Assembly (NCBI RefSeq): GCF_001654985.1
Contig: NZ_LXEU01000030.1
Span: forward strand, 1 to 64,000
Direction: 5' to 3'
DNA length: 64,000 bases
Source: Kluyvera georgiana ATCC 51603
Lineage (GTDB): Bacteria; Pseudomonadota; Gammaproteobacteria; Enterobacterales; Enterobacteriaceae
Position 1 is the first letter of the stretch; each line of letters starts with the position of its first letter. The position numbers were made by a program, and so were the translations under genes. This document shows positions 50,495 through 62,146 of this stretch, piece by piece. The notes under the pieces were generated by a model that saw only the letters and a program-made list of their open reading frames with translations, made no database searches and was not told the DNA's origin.

Positions 50495-52006
50495 CTAAGC
50501 GTTTTTAGGCAGGAAGGTTTGCAGATAAGGAACAATTTTCTCTATCGAAGTCTGAAATATTCCGTTCTGAATCCAGTACAGCGTATTATCACCGGGGCGT
50601 AAATTAAAAGCGGTGATATAGGCGTCAGCGGCAAGCCGATTCTCACCTTTCATTTCGTAGACTTTTCCCAGCACCACATAATTAAGCCATGACATTTCCA
50701 GCTCAATGCTTTTATTAATAGCCTCGTACGCGTTATCAATACTGCCTTTGCCTAACGCATCAATTGCCTGAATACGATATAACACTGCGCTATTTTTCAG
50801 TTCCGGCATATTGGCCACGTGTTCTAATTCATGGCTTAACGACACCAGCTGGCTGCTATCAAACGGTTGCTGAGAATGGCGCAAGACATCCACCATCGCT
50901 TTCTGGGCATAGCCATAGGCGAAATCGGGCGATAGCTTAATAATACTATCGAGCATGCTGCTCGCCTTGGTTAAAGACGGCGCATCGCCCTGGGAAATTA
51001 ATAACAGCGCCTGATAGAACTGCGCGAGTGACATCGGATGGGGCATATCCAGATGGGCCAGCATGGTTTGCATCTGTGCCGGCCATGGCTGCGTCAGCGC
51101 GGTAGAAAGGCTGTCAAAAAGATCGCGCTGAATAGACACCAGGTTTCCGTCGGTGACGAAATAACGCTTATCAAGCATCTTTGAACTGTCGGCGTTATCC
51201 ACTAACAGTACCGACATAAAACACTGCTGGGCGCGGTAGTGGCGCTGGTTGACGAAGCTGATGGTCAGCGTTTTCCCTGAACTGCTGGGCTCATTGACGT
51301 TGTAGTTGGTTTTATCATGCACCATAAAGGTGGAGTAGGTATTCAGCGAGGTGGTAATCAGCGTTCCCAGCCCAATCGCGTAGGCCTGTTGCGATACCCA
51401 GTTATTGCACGATGCGCCCGGCTCAAAGCGTACGTCGATGTCGCGCGGGTTCAGCAACAGGTGCGAGCGGGTGATCTGCGGATGGGGACGAATAACGGTC
51501 AGTAACACCATCGCTATTAGCACGCCCAAAGAGAGCAGGAAGGCGATCTGAGTCCAGACGTTGGAATACCAGCGGCGTTCCGCAGTGAGTCGCGGTGCCA
51601 CAGGGGCGTTTGCCGGAGCATGAGTGACCGTAGGAGCAGGCGAGACGACCGGCGTCTCAGGTGCTTGATTCTCTTCTCTTTCATCAAGCCACGTGACTTC
51701 AGCCGTCAGCTGATAGCCGCGTTTGGGTACGGTGATGATGTATTCGATGTGCCCATCGTCGCCGTCACGCAGCGATTTGCGTAGTTCAGAAATGCTCTGG
51801 GTGACCACATGACTGGTCACGATGTTACGCATCCAGATGTTATCGATCAGTTCATCACGGCTCAGTACTTGTCCTGGATGTTGGGCAAAGTACATCAGCA
51901 GATCGATTAATCGCGGTTCCAGAGTGAGCTGTCGGCCTGCACGGCTGATTTGATTAATAGAAGGCGTGATCAGCCATTCGCCAACGCGTACAACCGGTTG
52001 TTGCAT
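50495..52006 (-). CDS. cadC: Transcriptional activator CadC
   Basis: A 503-residue membrane-integrated pH and lysine sensor. The cytoplasmic N-terminus is a winged helix-turn-helix of the OmpR/ToxR type (LTLEPRLIDLLMYFAQHPGQVLSRDELIDNIW). A Pro-rich linker (SPAPTVTHAPANAPVAP), one membrane helix (about 155-175, IAFLLSLGVLIAMVLLTVI) and a periplasmic domain follow, with cysteines consistent with the redox pair known in E. coli and TPR-like helices. It activates cadBA at low pH with lysine. Confidence 0.95.
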   Translation of the reverse strand: MQQPVVRVGEWLITPSINQISRAGRQLTLEPRLIDLLMYFAQHPGQVLSRDELIDNIWMRNIVTSHVVTQSISELRKSLRDGDDGHIEYIITVPKRGYQLTAEVTWLDEREENQAPETPVVSPAPTVTHAPANAPVAPRLTAERRWYSNVWTQIAFLLSLGVLIAMVLLTVIRPHPQITRSHLLLNPRDIDVRFEPGASCNNWVSQQAYAIGLGTLITTSLNTYSTFMVHDKTNYNVNEPSSSGKTLTISFVNQRHYRAQQCFMSVLLVDNADSSKMLDKRYFVTDGNLVSIQRDLFDSLSTALTQPWPAQMQTMLAHLDMPHPMSLAQFYQALLLISQGDAPSLTKASSMLDSIIKLSPDFAYGYAQKAMVDVLRHSQQPFDSSQLVSLSHELEHVANMPELKNSAVLYRIQAIDALGKGSIDNAYEAINKSIELEMSWLNYVVLGKVYEMKGENRLAADAYITAFNLRPGDNTLYWIQNGIFQTSIEKIVPYLQTFLPKNA

Positions 52007-52142
52007 ATAAATGAATCGCCAAAGGATAAAAAATGGGACAGGAGATTAATCATAACACAACTCGCTGTGCGGTTTTTTGACCTTGCAGAGCGCAGGATGG
52101 AGGAGGAAGACGGGCAAAATATGCCCGTCTGGAAAGAAAAGA

Positions 52143-53333
52143 TTACAACACTTTATGCGGTCCGAAGCATTCATAGTGAATACGATCGCTGCTGACGCCC
52201 AGCGCCACTAACTGTTTGGCCGCGTGCTGCATAAAGGCCACAGGACCACAGAGGTAGAACTGCATCTGTGGGTTCTGTAGATTCGCGGCCAGTGGTTCCA
52301 GCGCCATGAGCCCTTCGCTATCAAACGCGGCGGCCTGACGGTCTGCCTCGGTTGGCGCGCGATACCACAGGTGCGATGTGAAGTGCGGCAGCTCCGCGCC
52401 CAGCGCGTTGACTTCATCAGCAAAGGCGTGAACCTCGCCGTTTTCCGCCGCGTGGAACCAGTTCACCTGCGCCGGATGATGATTCTTCGCGAGCGTATCG
52501 AGCATCGCCAGCATCGGTGTCTGGCCGACGCCGCCGGAAATCAGGGTCACCGGCGTTTGTGGTTCAACATTGAGGAAGAAGTCGCCTGCCGGCGCGGCCA
52601 GATGAACAATATCCCCCTCTTTTGCCACGTTATGCAGCCAGTTTGATACCTGGCCGCCGTTTTCGCGCTTCACCGCAATGCGGTAACCCTTGCCATCTGC
52701 CTTGCGGGTCAGTGAATACTGACGAATTTCCTGAAATTCAAAGCCCTCGGGCTTCAGCCATACCGCCAGATACTGGCCCGGTTGGTAATCCGCTACCGGC
52801 TGGCCGTCTACGGGTTCCATTTCAAAGCTGGCGATCAGCGCGCTGCGCGGGGTTTTCTTCACGATACGGAAGGCGCGGGTGCCTTCCCAGCCACCGGTTT
52901 TGCTGGCGTTGTCCTGATAAATTTCCGCTTCACGATTGATAAACACGCCAGCCAGTACCCCGTAGGCTTTACCCCATGCATCCAGCACTTCCTGGCCCGG
53001 ACTGAACATTTCGTCCAGCGTCGCCAGCAGATGCGCGCCGACAATATTGTATTGCTCCGGCTTGATCTGGAAGCTGGTGTGCTTCTGGGCGATTTTCTCC
53101 ACCGCCGGCAGCAGGGCAGGCAGGTTTTCAATATTGCTGGCGTAGGCGGCAATAGCATTGAACAGCGCTTCACGCTGGTCGCCGTTGCGCTGGTTGCTCA
53201 TATTGAAAATCTCTTTCAGCTCCGGATTATGGGTAAACATCCGGTCGTAAAAGTGGGCGGTGAGCTTCGGGCCGGTCTCTACCAGCAGCGGGATCGTGGC
53301 TTTAACGGTGGCGATAGTATGAGCATCAAGCAT
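52143..53333 (-). CDS. hmp: Flavohaemoprotein (nitric oxide dioxygenase)
   Basis: A 396-residue cytoplasmic enzyme that oxidises nitric oxide to nitrate with O2 and NAD(P)H. The N-terminal globin domain has the distal/proximal residues in the stretch ERIDNTFYD-like [11 protein letters not shown] and the haem-ligand helix [13 protein letters not shown]-binding RQYSLTRK and NAD-binding [17 protein letters not shown] follow. Divergent from glyA, with a likely NsrR box upstream. Confidence 0.96.
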   Translation of the reverse strand: MLDAHTIATVKATIPLLVETGPKLTAHFYDRMFTHNPELKEIFNMSNQRNGDQREALFNAIAAYASNIENLPALLPAVEKIAQKHTSFQIKPEQYNIVGAHLLATLDEMFSPGQEVLDAWGKAYGVLAGVFINREAEIYQDNASKTGGWEGTRAFRIVKKTPRSALIASFEMEPVDGQPVADYQPGQYLAVWLKPEGFEFQEIRQYSLTRKADGKGYRIAVKRENGGQVSNWLHNVAKEGDIVHLAAPAGDFFLNVEPQTPVTLISGGVGQTPMLAMLDTLAKNHHPAQVNWFHAAENGEVHAFADEVNALGAELPHFTSHLWYRAPTEADRQAAAFDSEGLMALEPLAANLQNPQMQFYLCGPVAFMQHAAKQLVALGVSSDRIHYECFGPHKVL

Positions 53334-53359
53334 GGCAGGTCTTCCTTTCGTATTATAAA

Positions 53360-53382
53360 TTGTTGCATGTTAAATGCATCTT
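53360..53382. promoter_or_regulatory. NsrR-like operator upstream of hmp
   Basis: Read on the minus strand, AAGATGCATTT-A-ACATGCAACAA matches the 11-1-11 NsrR motif AAGATGCATTT-n-AAATGCATCTT, with a perfect left arm. It lies 27-49 bp before the hmp start. Release of NsrR by nitric oxide would induce hmp. Confidence 0.8.
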
Positions 53383-53525
53383 ATAAAAATAACCCTGCTA
53401 TGTAAATGGTTCTTTGTAATAATGCGTTGCTGACGTTACAACGTGAATTATTTGCATCACAATCCTGAAAAGAAATCCATTTGCGCCCTGAAGCGCTTTA
53501 TTGCTCAATCCCTTGTGTGGCTTAA

Positions 53526-53541
53526 AGGTAAACGTTTGCGT
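53526..53541. promoter_or_regulatory. PurR box in the glyA promoter region
   Basis: AGGTAAACGTTTGCGT matches the PurR consensus ACGCAAACGTTTGCGT in fourteen of sixteen positions, with an intact right arm; E. coli glyA has a site of this kind in the same place. Regulation of one-carbon supply with purines follows. MetR sites are expected in this gap but none was clear. Confidence 0.8.
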
Positions 53542-53659
53542 AATTTCGTTTGTCAAGACCTGTTATCACAGAACTAATCAGTTATACTGTGGGCCGTTGT
53601 CCAACAGGACTGCCTTTTTCAGGTCAAAATTTTATTGTTAGCTGAGTCAGGAGATGCGG

Positions 53660-54913
53660 ATGTTAAAGCGTGAAATGAACATTGCCGATTATGATGCCGA
53701 ACTGTGGCAGGCTATGGAGCAAGAAAAAGTACGTCAGGAAGAGCACATTGAACTGATCGCCTCCGAAAACTACACCAGCCCGCGCGTCATGCAGGCGCAG
53801 GGTTCTCAGCTGACCAACAAATACGCTGAAGGTTATCCGGGCAAGCGCTACTACGGCGGCTGCGAATACGTTGATGTCGTTGAGCAGTTGGCTATCGACC
53901 GCGCGAAAGAACTGTTCGGCGCCGACTACGCTAACGTGCAGCCGCACTCCGGTTCTCAGGCTAACTTCGCTGTTTACACCGCGCTGTTGCAGCCGGGCGA
54001 TACCGTTCTGGGTATGAACCTGGCGCAGGGCGGCCACCTGACTCATGGCTCCCCGGTTAACTTCTCCGGTAAACTGTACAACATCGTCCCTTACGGTATT
54101 GATGAGTCCGGTAAAATTGACTACGACGAGATGGCTAAGCTGGCCAAAGAGCACAAGCCGAAGATGATTATCGGTGGCTTCTCTGCCTACTCCGGCGTGG
54201 TTGACTGGGCAAAAATGCGTGAAATCGCTGACAGCATCGGCGCATACCTGTTCGTCGACATGGCGCACGTGGCGGGCCTGATTGCCGCTGACGTGTACCC
54301 GAACCCGGTTCCGCACGCTCACGTTGTTACCACCACCACCCACAAAACCCTGGCGGGTCCGCGCGGCGGCCTGATCCTGGCGAAGGGCGGCGATGAAGAA
54401 CTGTACAAAAAACTGAACTCTGCCGTGTTCCCAAGCGCGCAGGGCGGCCCGCTGATGCACGTGATTGCCGGTAAAGCGGTGGCGCTGAAAGAAGCGATGG
54501 AGCCGGAATTCAAAGTCTACCAGCAGCAGGTTGCGAAAAACGCCAAAGCGATGGTGGAAGTGTTCCTGAACCGCGGCTACAAAGTGGTTTCCGGCGGGAC
54601 CGAGAACCACCTGTTCCTGCTGGACCTGGTTGATAAGAACCTGACCGGTAAAGAAGCTGACGCAGCCCTGGGCCGCGCCAACATCACCGTGAACAAAAAC
54701 AGCGTCCCTAACGATCCGAAGAGCCCGTTCGTGACTTCCGGTATCCGTATCGGTTCCCCGGCTGTCACTCGTCGCGGCTTCAAAGAAGCGGAAGTGAAAG
54801 AGCTGGCTGGCTGGATGTGCGACGTGCTGGACAACATCAATGATGAAGCCACCATTGAACGCGTGAAAGCGAAAGTGCTGGATATCTGTGCACGCTTCCC
54901 GGTTTACGCGTAA
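53660..54913 (+). CDS. glyA: Serine hydroxymethyltransferase
   Basis: A 417-residue PLP enzyme that interconverts serine and glycine and charges tetrahydrofolate, the main one-carbon source. The PLP lysine lies in [16 protein letters not shown] (about residue 229-230), and the substrate loop is [12 protein letters not shown]. An ATG two codons upstream is in frame, but the ATG at 53660 has GGAG six bases before it and gives the E. coli length. Odd: the stretch [12 protein letters not shown] has Asp where the family normally has Gly (about residue 211). Confidence 0.97.
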   Translation: MLKREMNIADYDAELWQAMEQEKVRQEEHIELIASENYTSPRVMQAQGSQLTNKYAEGYPGKRYYGGCEYVDVVEQLAIDRAKELFGADYANVQPHSGSQANFAVYTALLQPGDTVLGMNLAQGGHLTHGSPVNFSGKLYNIVPYGIDESGKIDYDEMAKLAKEHKPKMIIGGFSAYSGVVDWAKMREIADSIGAYLFVDMAHVAGLIAADVYPNPVPHAHVVTTTTHKTLAGPRGGLILAKGGDEELYKKLNSAVFPSAQGGPLMHVIAGKAVALKEAMEPEFKVYQQQVAKNAKAMVEVFLNRGYKVVSGGTENHLFLLDLVDKNLTGKEADAALGRANITVNKNSVPNDPKSPFVTSGIRIGSPAVTRRGFKEAEVKELAGWMCDVLDNINDEATIERVKAKVLDICARFPVYA

Positions 54914-54932
54914 GCGTTGATCGTGTGATGTG

Positions 54933-54959
54933 AAAAAGGCCGCGAATGCGGCCTTTTTT
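54933..54959 (+). terminator. glyA terminator
   Basis: AAGGCCGC-GAAT-GCGGCCTT, an 8-bp stem, is followed by six T, 19 bp after the glyA stop. Confidence 0.93.
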
Positions 54960-54961
54960 GT

Positions 54962-55036
54962 GCCCGATGGCGCTACGCTTATCGGGCCTACAATGATTTC
55001 GTTTGCCTGATAAGGCGAAGCCGCCATCAGGCAAAC
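54962..55036. repeat. REP pair between glyA and yphA
   Basis: Two palindromic units: GCCCGATGGCGCTACGCTTATCGGGCC (54962-54989) and GTTTGCCTGAT...ATCAGGCAAAC (55001-55036). A BIME-like element filling the space between convergent genes. Confidence 0.85.
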
Positions 55037-55038
55037 CC

Positions 55039-55461
55039 TCAGCGCTTATCTAACGAAATTTTGCCCGGCCCGACGATCGCCAGCAGCAGGAACGCCCCCG
55101 AGATACTGATGTTCTTGTAGAAGTTAATCATATTCGGCATCACCGCATCGCCGGTCATGTTCCAGTAGTGGTGCCCAATCACCGCCGTCCCCAGCGTATA
55201 GAACAGAAAGATCACCGCCAGCGGACGCGTAAAGAACCCCAGAATCACCAGAATAACGGCGGGAACTTCCATCACGATCGCGATGATGGCCGCCAGCGCC
55301 GGCATTGGTGTACCGATGGAAGCCATATACTGCACCGTGCCATCGTAGTGAAGCATTTTGGGATAGCCGGAGAGAATAAACAGCAGCACGATAGCGATAC
55401 GGGCAACCAGCAGCAGCAGATCGCGCGAAGCGCCAAAGTCGAGATAGCGAAGCGAGTTCAT
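55039..55461 (-). CDS. yphA: DoxX-family inner-membrane protein YphA
   Basis: A 140-residue membrane protein with four hydrophobic segments and the DoxX/SURF4 signature [13 protein letters not shown]. The ATG at 55461 has AAGGAA seven bases ahead and matches the E. coli length; a longer frame upstream is not supported. Function is unknown; DoxX proteins are often linked to thiosulfate or respiratory chemistry. It lies downstream of hcaD on the same strand as in E. coli. Confidence 0.88.
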   Translation of the reverse strand: MNSLRYLDFGASRDLLLLVARIAIVLLFILSGYPKMLHYDGTVQYMASIGTPMPALAAIIAIVMEVPAVILVILGFFTRPLAVIFLFYTLGTAVIGHHYWNMTGDAVMPNMINFYKNISISGAFLLLAIVGPGKISLDKR

Positions 55462-55564
55462 GGCAGTTCCTTTGTGTAAGTACGTTTGATTTAAACGTAA
55501 TACACAATTTTGTGGCCTGCCACACGGGGGCGAAAAATCAGTAGATTGGATGGTGCTTCGGTAT

Positions 55565-55595
55565 GGCCCCTTCACCGCATTGATAAGAAGGGGCC
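55565..55595. repeat. Hairpin between hcaD and yphA
   Basis: GGCCCCTTC (55565-55573) and GAAGGGGCC (55587-55595) form a 9-bp perfect stem just after the hcaD stop, without a T run. It may protect the 3' end of the hca message. Confidence 0.8.
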
Positions 55596-55609
55596 GTCGT
55601 GCGCACCTG

Positions 55610-56812
55610 CTATAGCGACTTTAACGGTACGCTTTCATCACAAAGCGCGTCTTCACTGACTACGCGTCCTGACTGAATCAGCTTACGCAGCACGCGCACT
55701 TCGCGCCCGTTGTTGAGTGCTACCGCGCCGGCCAGCACACCTTCACGTAGCTGGAGCCAAATGGCTTTTCTGTCGCCCGGTTCACCACGACATAACCAGT
55801 TTTCTCCCTGCATTTCGCCAACAAACTGCAGGTTATCGCTGTATTGATCGGTCCAGAACCAGCCCGGCGTGGCTTCCGGCAGGGGTAAACCGAGCATCGC
55901 GGCGGCGGCAACTTGCGCCTGGAAGTTGGCATTTTCCCAGCTTTCTATGCGCCTTAAGGAGCCGTCCGGCTGGCGAGTGAGCGCCACATCTCCCGCGGCG
56001 AAAATCGCCGGGTCGGCGGTCGTGCAGGCGGCATCGACGATAATTCCGTTAGCGGTTTCCAGCCCCGTCTCGCGGGCCAGTGCATCGTTGGCCACGATAC
56101 CGATACCGTAAACCACGGCATCAGCCTGTAGCGTTTCGCCATTTTGCAGGGTGAGCGAGAGGAACTCGCCCGCTTCGGCGTGCTCAATGGCGCTGTTGAG
56201 CAGCACCCGCACGCCGGCTAGCTGATGGCGTGCCAGCAGATAATCGCGTACCGGAGCCGGGGCATTGCGGCCCATCACCGTATCCGCCAGCTCGACTACC
56301 GTGACGCGGCAACCGCGTTGGGTGGCGCTGGCCGCCAGCTCCAGGCCGATGGTGCCTGCGCCGACGATGACGGTCGATTTTCCCGGCTGTAGCGCTGCCC
56401 GGAGACGCTCGGCATCGCCGGCATGACGCAGGGTAAAGCAGCGCTCGCCCAGCGCATCCAGCAGCGGCAACGGCCTGGCGGCGGCACCGGTAGCCAGCAG
56501 CAGCTGTGACCAGCGGTAGGTTTGCCCATCGGCGAGCGTTAGCGTGCGGGTAGCGCGATCGATCTCGCGTAGCGTAACGCCCAGATGCAACTGCACGTTG
56601 TGATCCTGCCACCAGTTGGCGGGCAGAACTGGCTGAAGCTGTGGGTTATCGTCCAGCAGCATGGCCTTCGAGAGCGGTGGGCGCTCGTAAGGCAAATGCA
56701 TTTCGTTGGAGAAAAGATGCAGCGGCCCGCTAAACCCCTGCTGTCGCAGCGCGGCGGTGGCCATCGCCCCCGCCTGGCCGCCGCCGATAATGGCAATAAT
56801 CTGTTCGCTCAT
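55610..56812 (-). CDS. hcaD: Phenylpropionate dioxygenase ferredoxin reductase subunit
   Basis: A 400-residue FAD protein that passes NADH electrons to the ferredoxin HcaC. The N-terminal FAD motif [12 protein letters not shown], the NAD motif [14 protein letters not shown] and the C-terminal FAD stretch [10 protein letters not shown] are present. Last structural gene of hcaEFCBD, nine bases after hcaB. Confidence 0.94.
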   Translation of the reverse strand: MSEQIIAIIGGGQAGAMATAALRQQGFSGPLHLFSNEMHLPYERPPLSKAMLLDDNPQLQPVLPANWWQDHNVQLHLGVTLREIDRATRTLTLADGQTYRWSQLLLATGAAARPLPLLDALGERCFTLRHAGDAERLRAALQPGKSTVIVGAGTIGLELAASATQRGCRVTVVELADTVMGRNAPAPVRDYLLARHQLAGVRVLLNSAIEHAEAGEFLSLTLQNGETLQADAVVYGIGIVANDALARETGLETANGIIVDAACTTADPAIFAAGDVALTRQPDGSLRRIESWENANFQAQVAAAAMLGLPLPEATPGWFWTDQYSDNLQFVGEMQGENWLCRGEPGDRKAIWLQLREGVLAGAVALNNGREVRVLRKLIQSGRVVSEDALCDESVPLKSL

Positions 56813-56821
56813 GCTCGCTCC

Positions 56822-57634
56822 TTACAGATCCAGACCGGCGGCCACGTGGCGGATCCCACGGATCCCCAGCCCGGCGTCGGCGTTGATCATCACGCCGCTT
56901 AGCGTACGGTTGTTGCGGCGTGACGCCAGCATCACGTACGGGCCGGTGAAGTCAGCCGGTTCCGGGAAGAACTGCAACGGCAGAATGGCGGCGATTTTCT
57001 CCGGTGTTAGCGACTGCATAATCGAGGTGTCGTTTTGCCCCAGCGCCTGCGGGCCACGCAGATCGGTCGCCATGCCGCACGGGCCGACGCCGTTCACCCG
57101 TACTTTGGGGGCGAGTTCGTAGGCCAGCTGGCGAATCAACCCGGTGGCCGCGTGCTTGCTGGCGGTATACAGCGGCCCGCCGCCGCCGGGATACCACGCG
57201 GCGTTAGACAGGGTAAAGATGATGCTGCCTTCGCTGGCGATTAATGCCTGGGCGCAGGCTTTGGCGCCCAGCAGATAGCCCAGCACGTTAACGTTAAACA
57301 GCTCGTGGAAGCCGCTTTCCAGCGCCTCGGCGGGCGTATTGACCAGCGAAGCGTTGTGATCCCAGATACCCGCGTTGCCGATAAAACAGTCCAGCCTGCC
57401 GAAGGTCGTGAGGATACAATCCACCGCGCGCTGGTAGTCGGCATAGCAGGTCACGTTGCCTTCCACCGCCAGTACGTGTTCACCAAAGCGCTGGCGCAGG
57501 CTGGCAATCTTCGCCGCGGACAGCTCGAGCGTGGCGACTTTCGCACCTTCTTCAATAAAGCGTTCTACCAGCGCCAGGCCGAGGCCGGAGCCGCCACCGG
57601 TAATAAAGACCACGTTATCGCGTAAATCGCTCAT
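56822..57634 (-). CDS. hcaB: 2,3-dihydroxy-2,3-dihydrophenylpropionate dehydrogenase
   Basis: A 270-residue short-chain dehydrogenase that oxidises the cis-dihydrodiol of 3-phenylpropionate or cinnamate to the catechol. The cofactor loop is [15 protein letters not shown], and the active-site motif [10 protein letters not shown] carries the Tyr-x3-Lys pair. Its start meets the hcaC stop directly. Confidence 0.95.
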   Translation of the reverse strand: MSDLRDNVVFITGGGSGLGLALVERFIEEGAKVATLELSAAKIASLRQRFGEHVLAVEGNVTCYADYQRAVDCILTTFGRLDCFIGNAGIWDHNASLVNTPAEALESGFHELFNVNVLGYLLGAKACAQALIASEGSIIFTLSNAAWYPGGGGPLYTASKHAATGLIRQLAYELAPKVRVNGVGPCGMATDLRGPQALGQNDTSIMQSLTPEKIAAILPLQFFPEPADFTGPYVMLASRRNNRTLSGVMINADAGLGIRGIRHVAAGLDL

Positions 57635-57950
57635 CAGGCCTCCTCGGGTAAATCAATAAACACCTCGCCGCCTTCCACATGCACCGCATAGGTGGTGAGC
57701 GGAGCGGTGGCGGGCAGGCACAACGCTTTGCCGGTTTTCAGGCAGAAGCTGGCGGCGTGCAGCGGGCACTCCACCGTGGCGTCGTCTTCCAGATAGCCCT
57801 CCGACATCGAGGCGTTACCGTGGCTACAGCGATCGTTAATGGCATAAAACTCACCGCCAACGTGAAACAGCGCGATGACGGGAGAGGTTTCCAGCCGGAG
57901 GGCTTCCCCCTCCGGCAGCTCCGTGGCGGAGCAGGCAAATATGCGGCTCA

Positions 57951-57951
<1 letters not shown>
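57634..57951 (-). CDS. hcaC: Phenylpropionate dioxygenase ferredoxin subunit
   Basis: A 105-residue Rieske ferredoxin. The 2Fe-2S ligands are in [11 protein letters not shown] and [10 protein letters not shown] (C-x-H and C-x2-H). It shuttles electrons from HcaD to the HcaEF oxygenase. It overlaps both neighbours by one base. Confidence 0.95.
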
Positions 57952-59845
<1,894 letters not shown>

Positions 59846-59908
59846 CTAAGATGTATTGACCTTCTTTTTTTGTGCCCTAAGGATGTTGCTGGTTAGTTAT
59901 CAATCTGT

Positions 59909-59923
59909 GAAATAGTAAATTTC
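59909..59923. promoter_or_regulatory. Candidate HcaR operator
   Basis: GAAAT-AGTAA-ATTTC is a perfect 15-bp dyad in the 136-bp gap between the divergent hcaE and hcaR genes, 41-55 bp before hcaR. Its shape (T-N11-A core) suits a LysR-type regulator. Inferred from position and symmetry. Confidence 0.55.
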
Positions 59924-59963
59924 TACCAGTTGAGACATTTTTTCGATAACAAGGAGAAGGGAC

Positions 59964-60848
59964 ATGGAACTGAGGCACCTACGCTACTTCGTCGCGGTGG
60001 CGCAGGAGTTAAACTTCACGCGAGCCGCGGAGAAACTGCACACCTCACAGCCTTCCCTGAGTAGTCAAATACGCGATCTGGAGCAGTGCGTGGGCGTAGC
60101 GTTGCTGGAGCGCGATAAACGCAAAGTGACCCTCACGGCAGCCGGTGAGTGTTTCTTGCAGGATGCGCAGGCCATTCTGGACAATGCGGAACAGGCCAAG
60201 CTGCGCGCGCGAAAAGCGGCGCTGAATAACGACCATCTGGCGATTGGCTTTGTCCCCTCTGCCGAGGTAAATCTGCTGCCAAAGGTGCTGCCGATGCTGC
60301 GTCTGCGTCAGCCTGAAACCCATATCGAGCTGGCGAGCCTGATGACCACGCAGCAAGAAGAGAAGCTGCGTAGCGGTGAACTGGACGTCGGGCTGATGCG
60401 CTATCCTGTTCATGGGCAAGATATTGAATTCATTGAGCTGTTTCATGAACCGCTGGTGGTGGTGCTTCCGGTAGGCCATCCATTATCCCGCGAGGAGAGT
60501 ATTTCCGCCCAGCAGTTACACGGCGTGAACTTTATCACCACCGACCCAGACTATTCCGGCGAACTTTCATCGGTAGTGAATGCGTGGTTTGAGAAAGAGC
60601 GCAGCCAGCCGAATATCGTGCAGGTGGCGACCAATATTCTGGTGACCATGAACCTCGTTGGTATGGGGCTGGGGGCCACTTTGATACCCGGTTATATGAA
60701 TAATTTTAATACCGGGCAGGTGGTATTTCGGCCAATTAAAGGCGAAGCGCCGACGCTGGCGCTGCTGATGGCGTGGAAAAAGGGCGAGCTAAAACCCGCC
60801 CTAAGGGATTTTATTGCGCTGGCGCAAAGACCGTTGGTTGAAGTCTAA
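59964..60848 (+). CDS. hcaR: LysR-type activator of the hca operon
   Basis: A 294-residue LysR-family regulator. The N-terminal helix-turn-helix is LNFTRAAEKLHTSQPSLSSQIRDLE; the C-terminal two-lobed domain begins AIGFVPSAEVNLLPKVLP. In E. coli HcaR activates hcaEFCBD with phenylpropionate or cinnamate. AAGGAGAAGG stands before the ATG. hcaT follows in the same direction 160 bp later. Confidence 0.94.
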   Translation: MELRHLRYFVAVAQELNFTRAAEKLHTSQPSLSSQIRDLEQCVGVALLERDKRKVTLTAAGECFLQDAQAILDNAEQAKLRARKAALNNDHLAIGFVPSAEVNLLPKVLPMLRLRQPETHIELASLMTTQQEEKLRSGELDVGLMRYPVHGQDIEFIELFHEPLVVVLPVGHPLSREESISAQQLHGVNFITTDPDYSGELSSVVNAWFEKERSQPNIVQVATNILVTMNLVGMGLGATLIPGYMNNFNTGQVVFRPIKGEAPTLALLMAWKKGELKPALRDFIALAQRPLVEV

Positions 60849-60910
60849 CGCGGGCGTGCTTCTCAGCGTCTGCCGTTGGTGCTGACAACTCTGGAGTGAC
60901 AAAAAAGGAA

Positions 60911-60926
60911 AGTGATGCTCGTCACA
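60911..60926. promoter_or_regulatory. Candidate CRP-cAMP site upstream of hcaT
   Basis: AGTGA-TGCTCG-TCACA matches the CRP consensus in nine of ten half-site bases, about 85-99 bp before the hcaT start. Predicted only. Confidence 0.5.
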
Positions 60927-61009
60927 ATTTTCTGGTAACTACCTGCGTTAGTACTCTCCAGAATATGGGGAGAGTCATTAGACTATCGCCTCCATAACGG
61001 GAGGAACCC

Positions 61010-62146
61010 ATGGTTTTGCACTCCACGCGCTGGCTGGCGCTCAGCTACTTCACCTACTTCTTTAGCTACGGTATTTTTCTGCCTTTCTGGAGCGTCTGGC
61101 TCAAAGGCGCGGGGCTCTCTCCCGAAACCATCGGTCTGCTGCTCGGCGCCGGGTTGGTGGCCCGTTTTCTCGGCAGCCTGCTGATTGCGCCGCGCGTGAG
61201 CGACCCTTCGAAACTGATTAGCGTTCTGCGCATTCTGGCGCTGATGACGCTACTGTTCGCGCTGGCCTTCTGGGCGGGCAGCAACGTAGCATGGCTGATG
61301 GTGGTGATGATTGGGTTCAACCTCTTTTTCTCACCGCTGGTGCCGTTGACCGACGCGCTGGCCAATACCTGGCAAAAACAGATAACCATGGACTATGGTC
61401 GGGTGCGTCTGTGGGGGTCGATTGCCTTTGTGATTGGCTCGGCGCTGACCGGCAAACTGGTCAGCTTGTTTGACTATCATGTGATTCTGCTGATGCTGAG
61501 CCTGGGCGTTGCCTCGATGCTGCTGGGCATGTTGCTGAAGCCGTCGGTGATGCCGCTCGGTGAGTCCCGTCATCAGGAATCAGTGGGCTGGCCGGCCTGG
61601 CGCGGGCTGGTGGTACAAAACTGGCGTTTCCTTGCCTGCGTGAGCCTGCTGCAGGGCGCGCACGCGGCCTATTACGGTTTTAGCGCAATTTTCTGGGAAG
61701 GCGCAGGCTACTCGGCGTCGGCAATTGGCTATCTTTGGTCGTTAGGCGTGGTGGCGGAAGTGCTGACCTTTGCCCTGAGCAAAAAGGTGTTCCGTCGCTT
61801 CAGCGCGCGGGACTTACTGCTGCTCTCCGCCATCTGCGGTGTGATTCGCTGGGGGCTGATGGGCTGGACGACCAGTTTACCGTGGCTGATTTTGATTCAG
61901 ATTCTCCACTGCGGCACCTTCACGGTCTGCCATCTGGCGGCCATGCGCTACATTGCTGCACGCCAGGGCAGTGAAGTGATTCGCCTGCAGGCGGTCTACT
62001 CCGCGGTGGCAATGGGCGGCAGCATTGCGGTAATGACTATGTTTGCAGGCTTCCTCTATCAGCATCTGCACCAGGGGCTGTTCTGGGTGATGGCGCTGGT
62101 GGCCCTGCCTGCGCTGGTGCTGCGGCCAAAAGCCGTCGTCCGCTAG
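61010..62146 (+). CDS. hcaT: Phenylpropionate (MFS) transporter
   Basis: A 378-residue major facilitator, probably taking up 3-phenylpropionate, the substrate of the adjacent hca operon. The N-terminus (LSYFTYFFSYGIFLPFWSVWLKGAG) and the membrane-loop pattern of twelve segments fit the HcaT/LacY-like subgroup. GGGAGG lies eight bases before the ATG. It meets csiE tail to tail with a four-base overlap. Confidence 0.9.
   Translation: MVLHSTRWLALSYFTYFFSYGIFLPFWSVWLKGAGLSPETIGLLLGAGLVARFLGSLLIAPRVSDPSKLISVLRILALMTLLFALAFWAGSNVAWLMVVMIGFNLFFSPLVPLTDALANTWQKQITMDYGRVRLWGSIAFVIGSALTGKLVSLFDYHVILLMLSLGVASMLLGMLLKPSVMPLGESRHQESVGWPAWRGLVVQNWRFLACVSLLQGAHAAYYGFSAIFWEGAGYSASAIGYLWSLGVVAEVLTFALSKKVFRRFSARDLLLLSAICGVIRWGLMGWTTSLPWLILIQILHCGTFTVCHLAAMRYIAARQGSEVIRLQAVYSAVAMGGSIAVMTMFAGFLYQHLHQGLFWVMALVALPALVLRPKAVVR

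Noticed and set aside
53663-55027. Minus-strand frame of 454 codons opposite glyA
   Set aside because: glyA is full-length with its PLP site; the opposite frame also runs through a terminator and REP elements.
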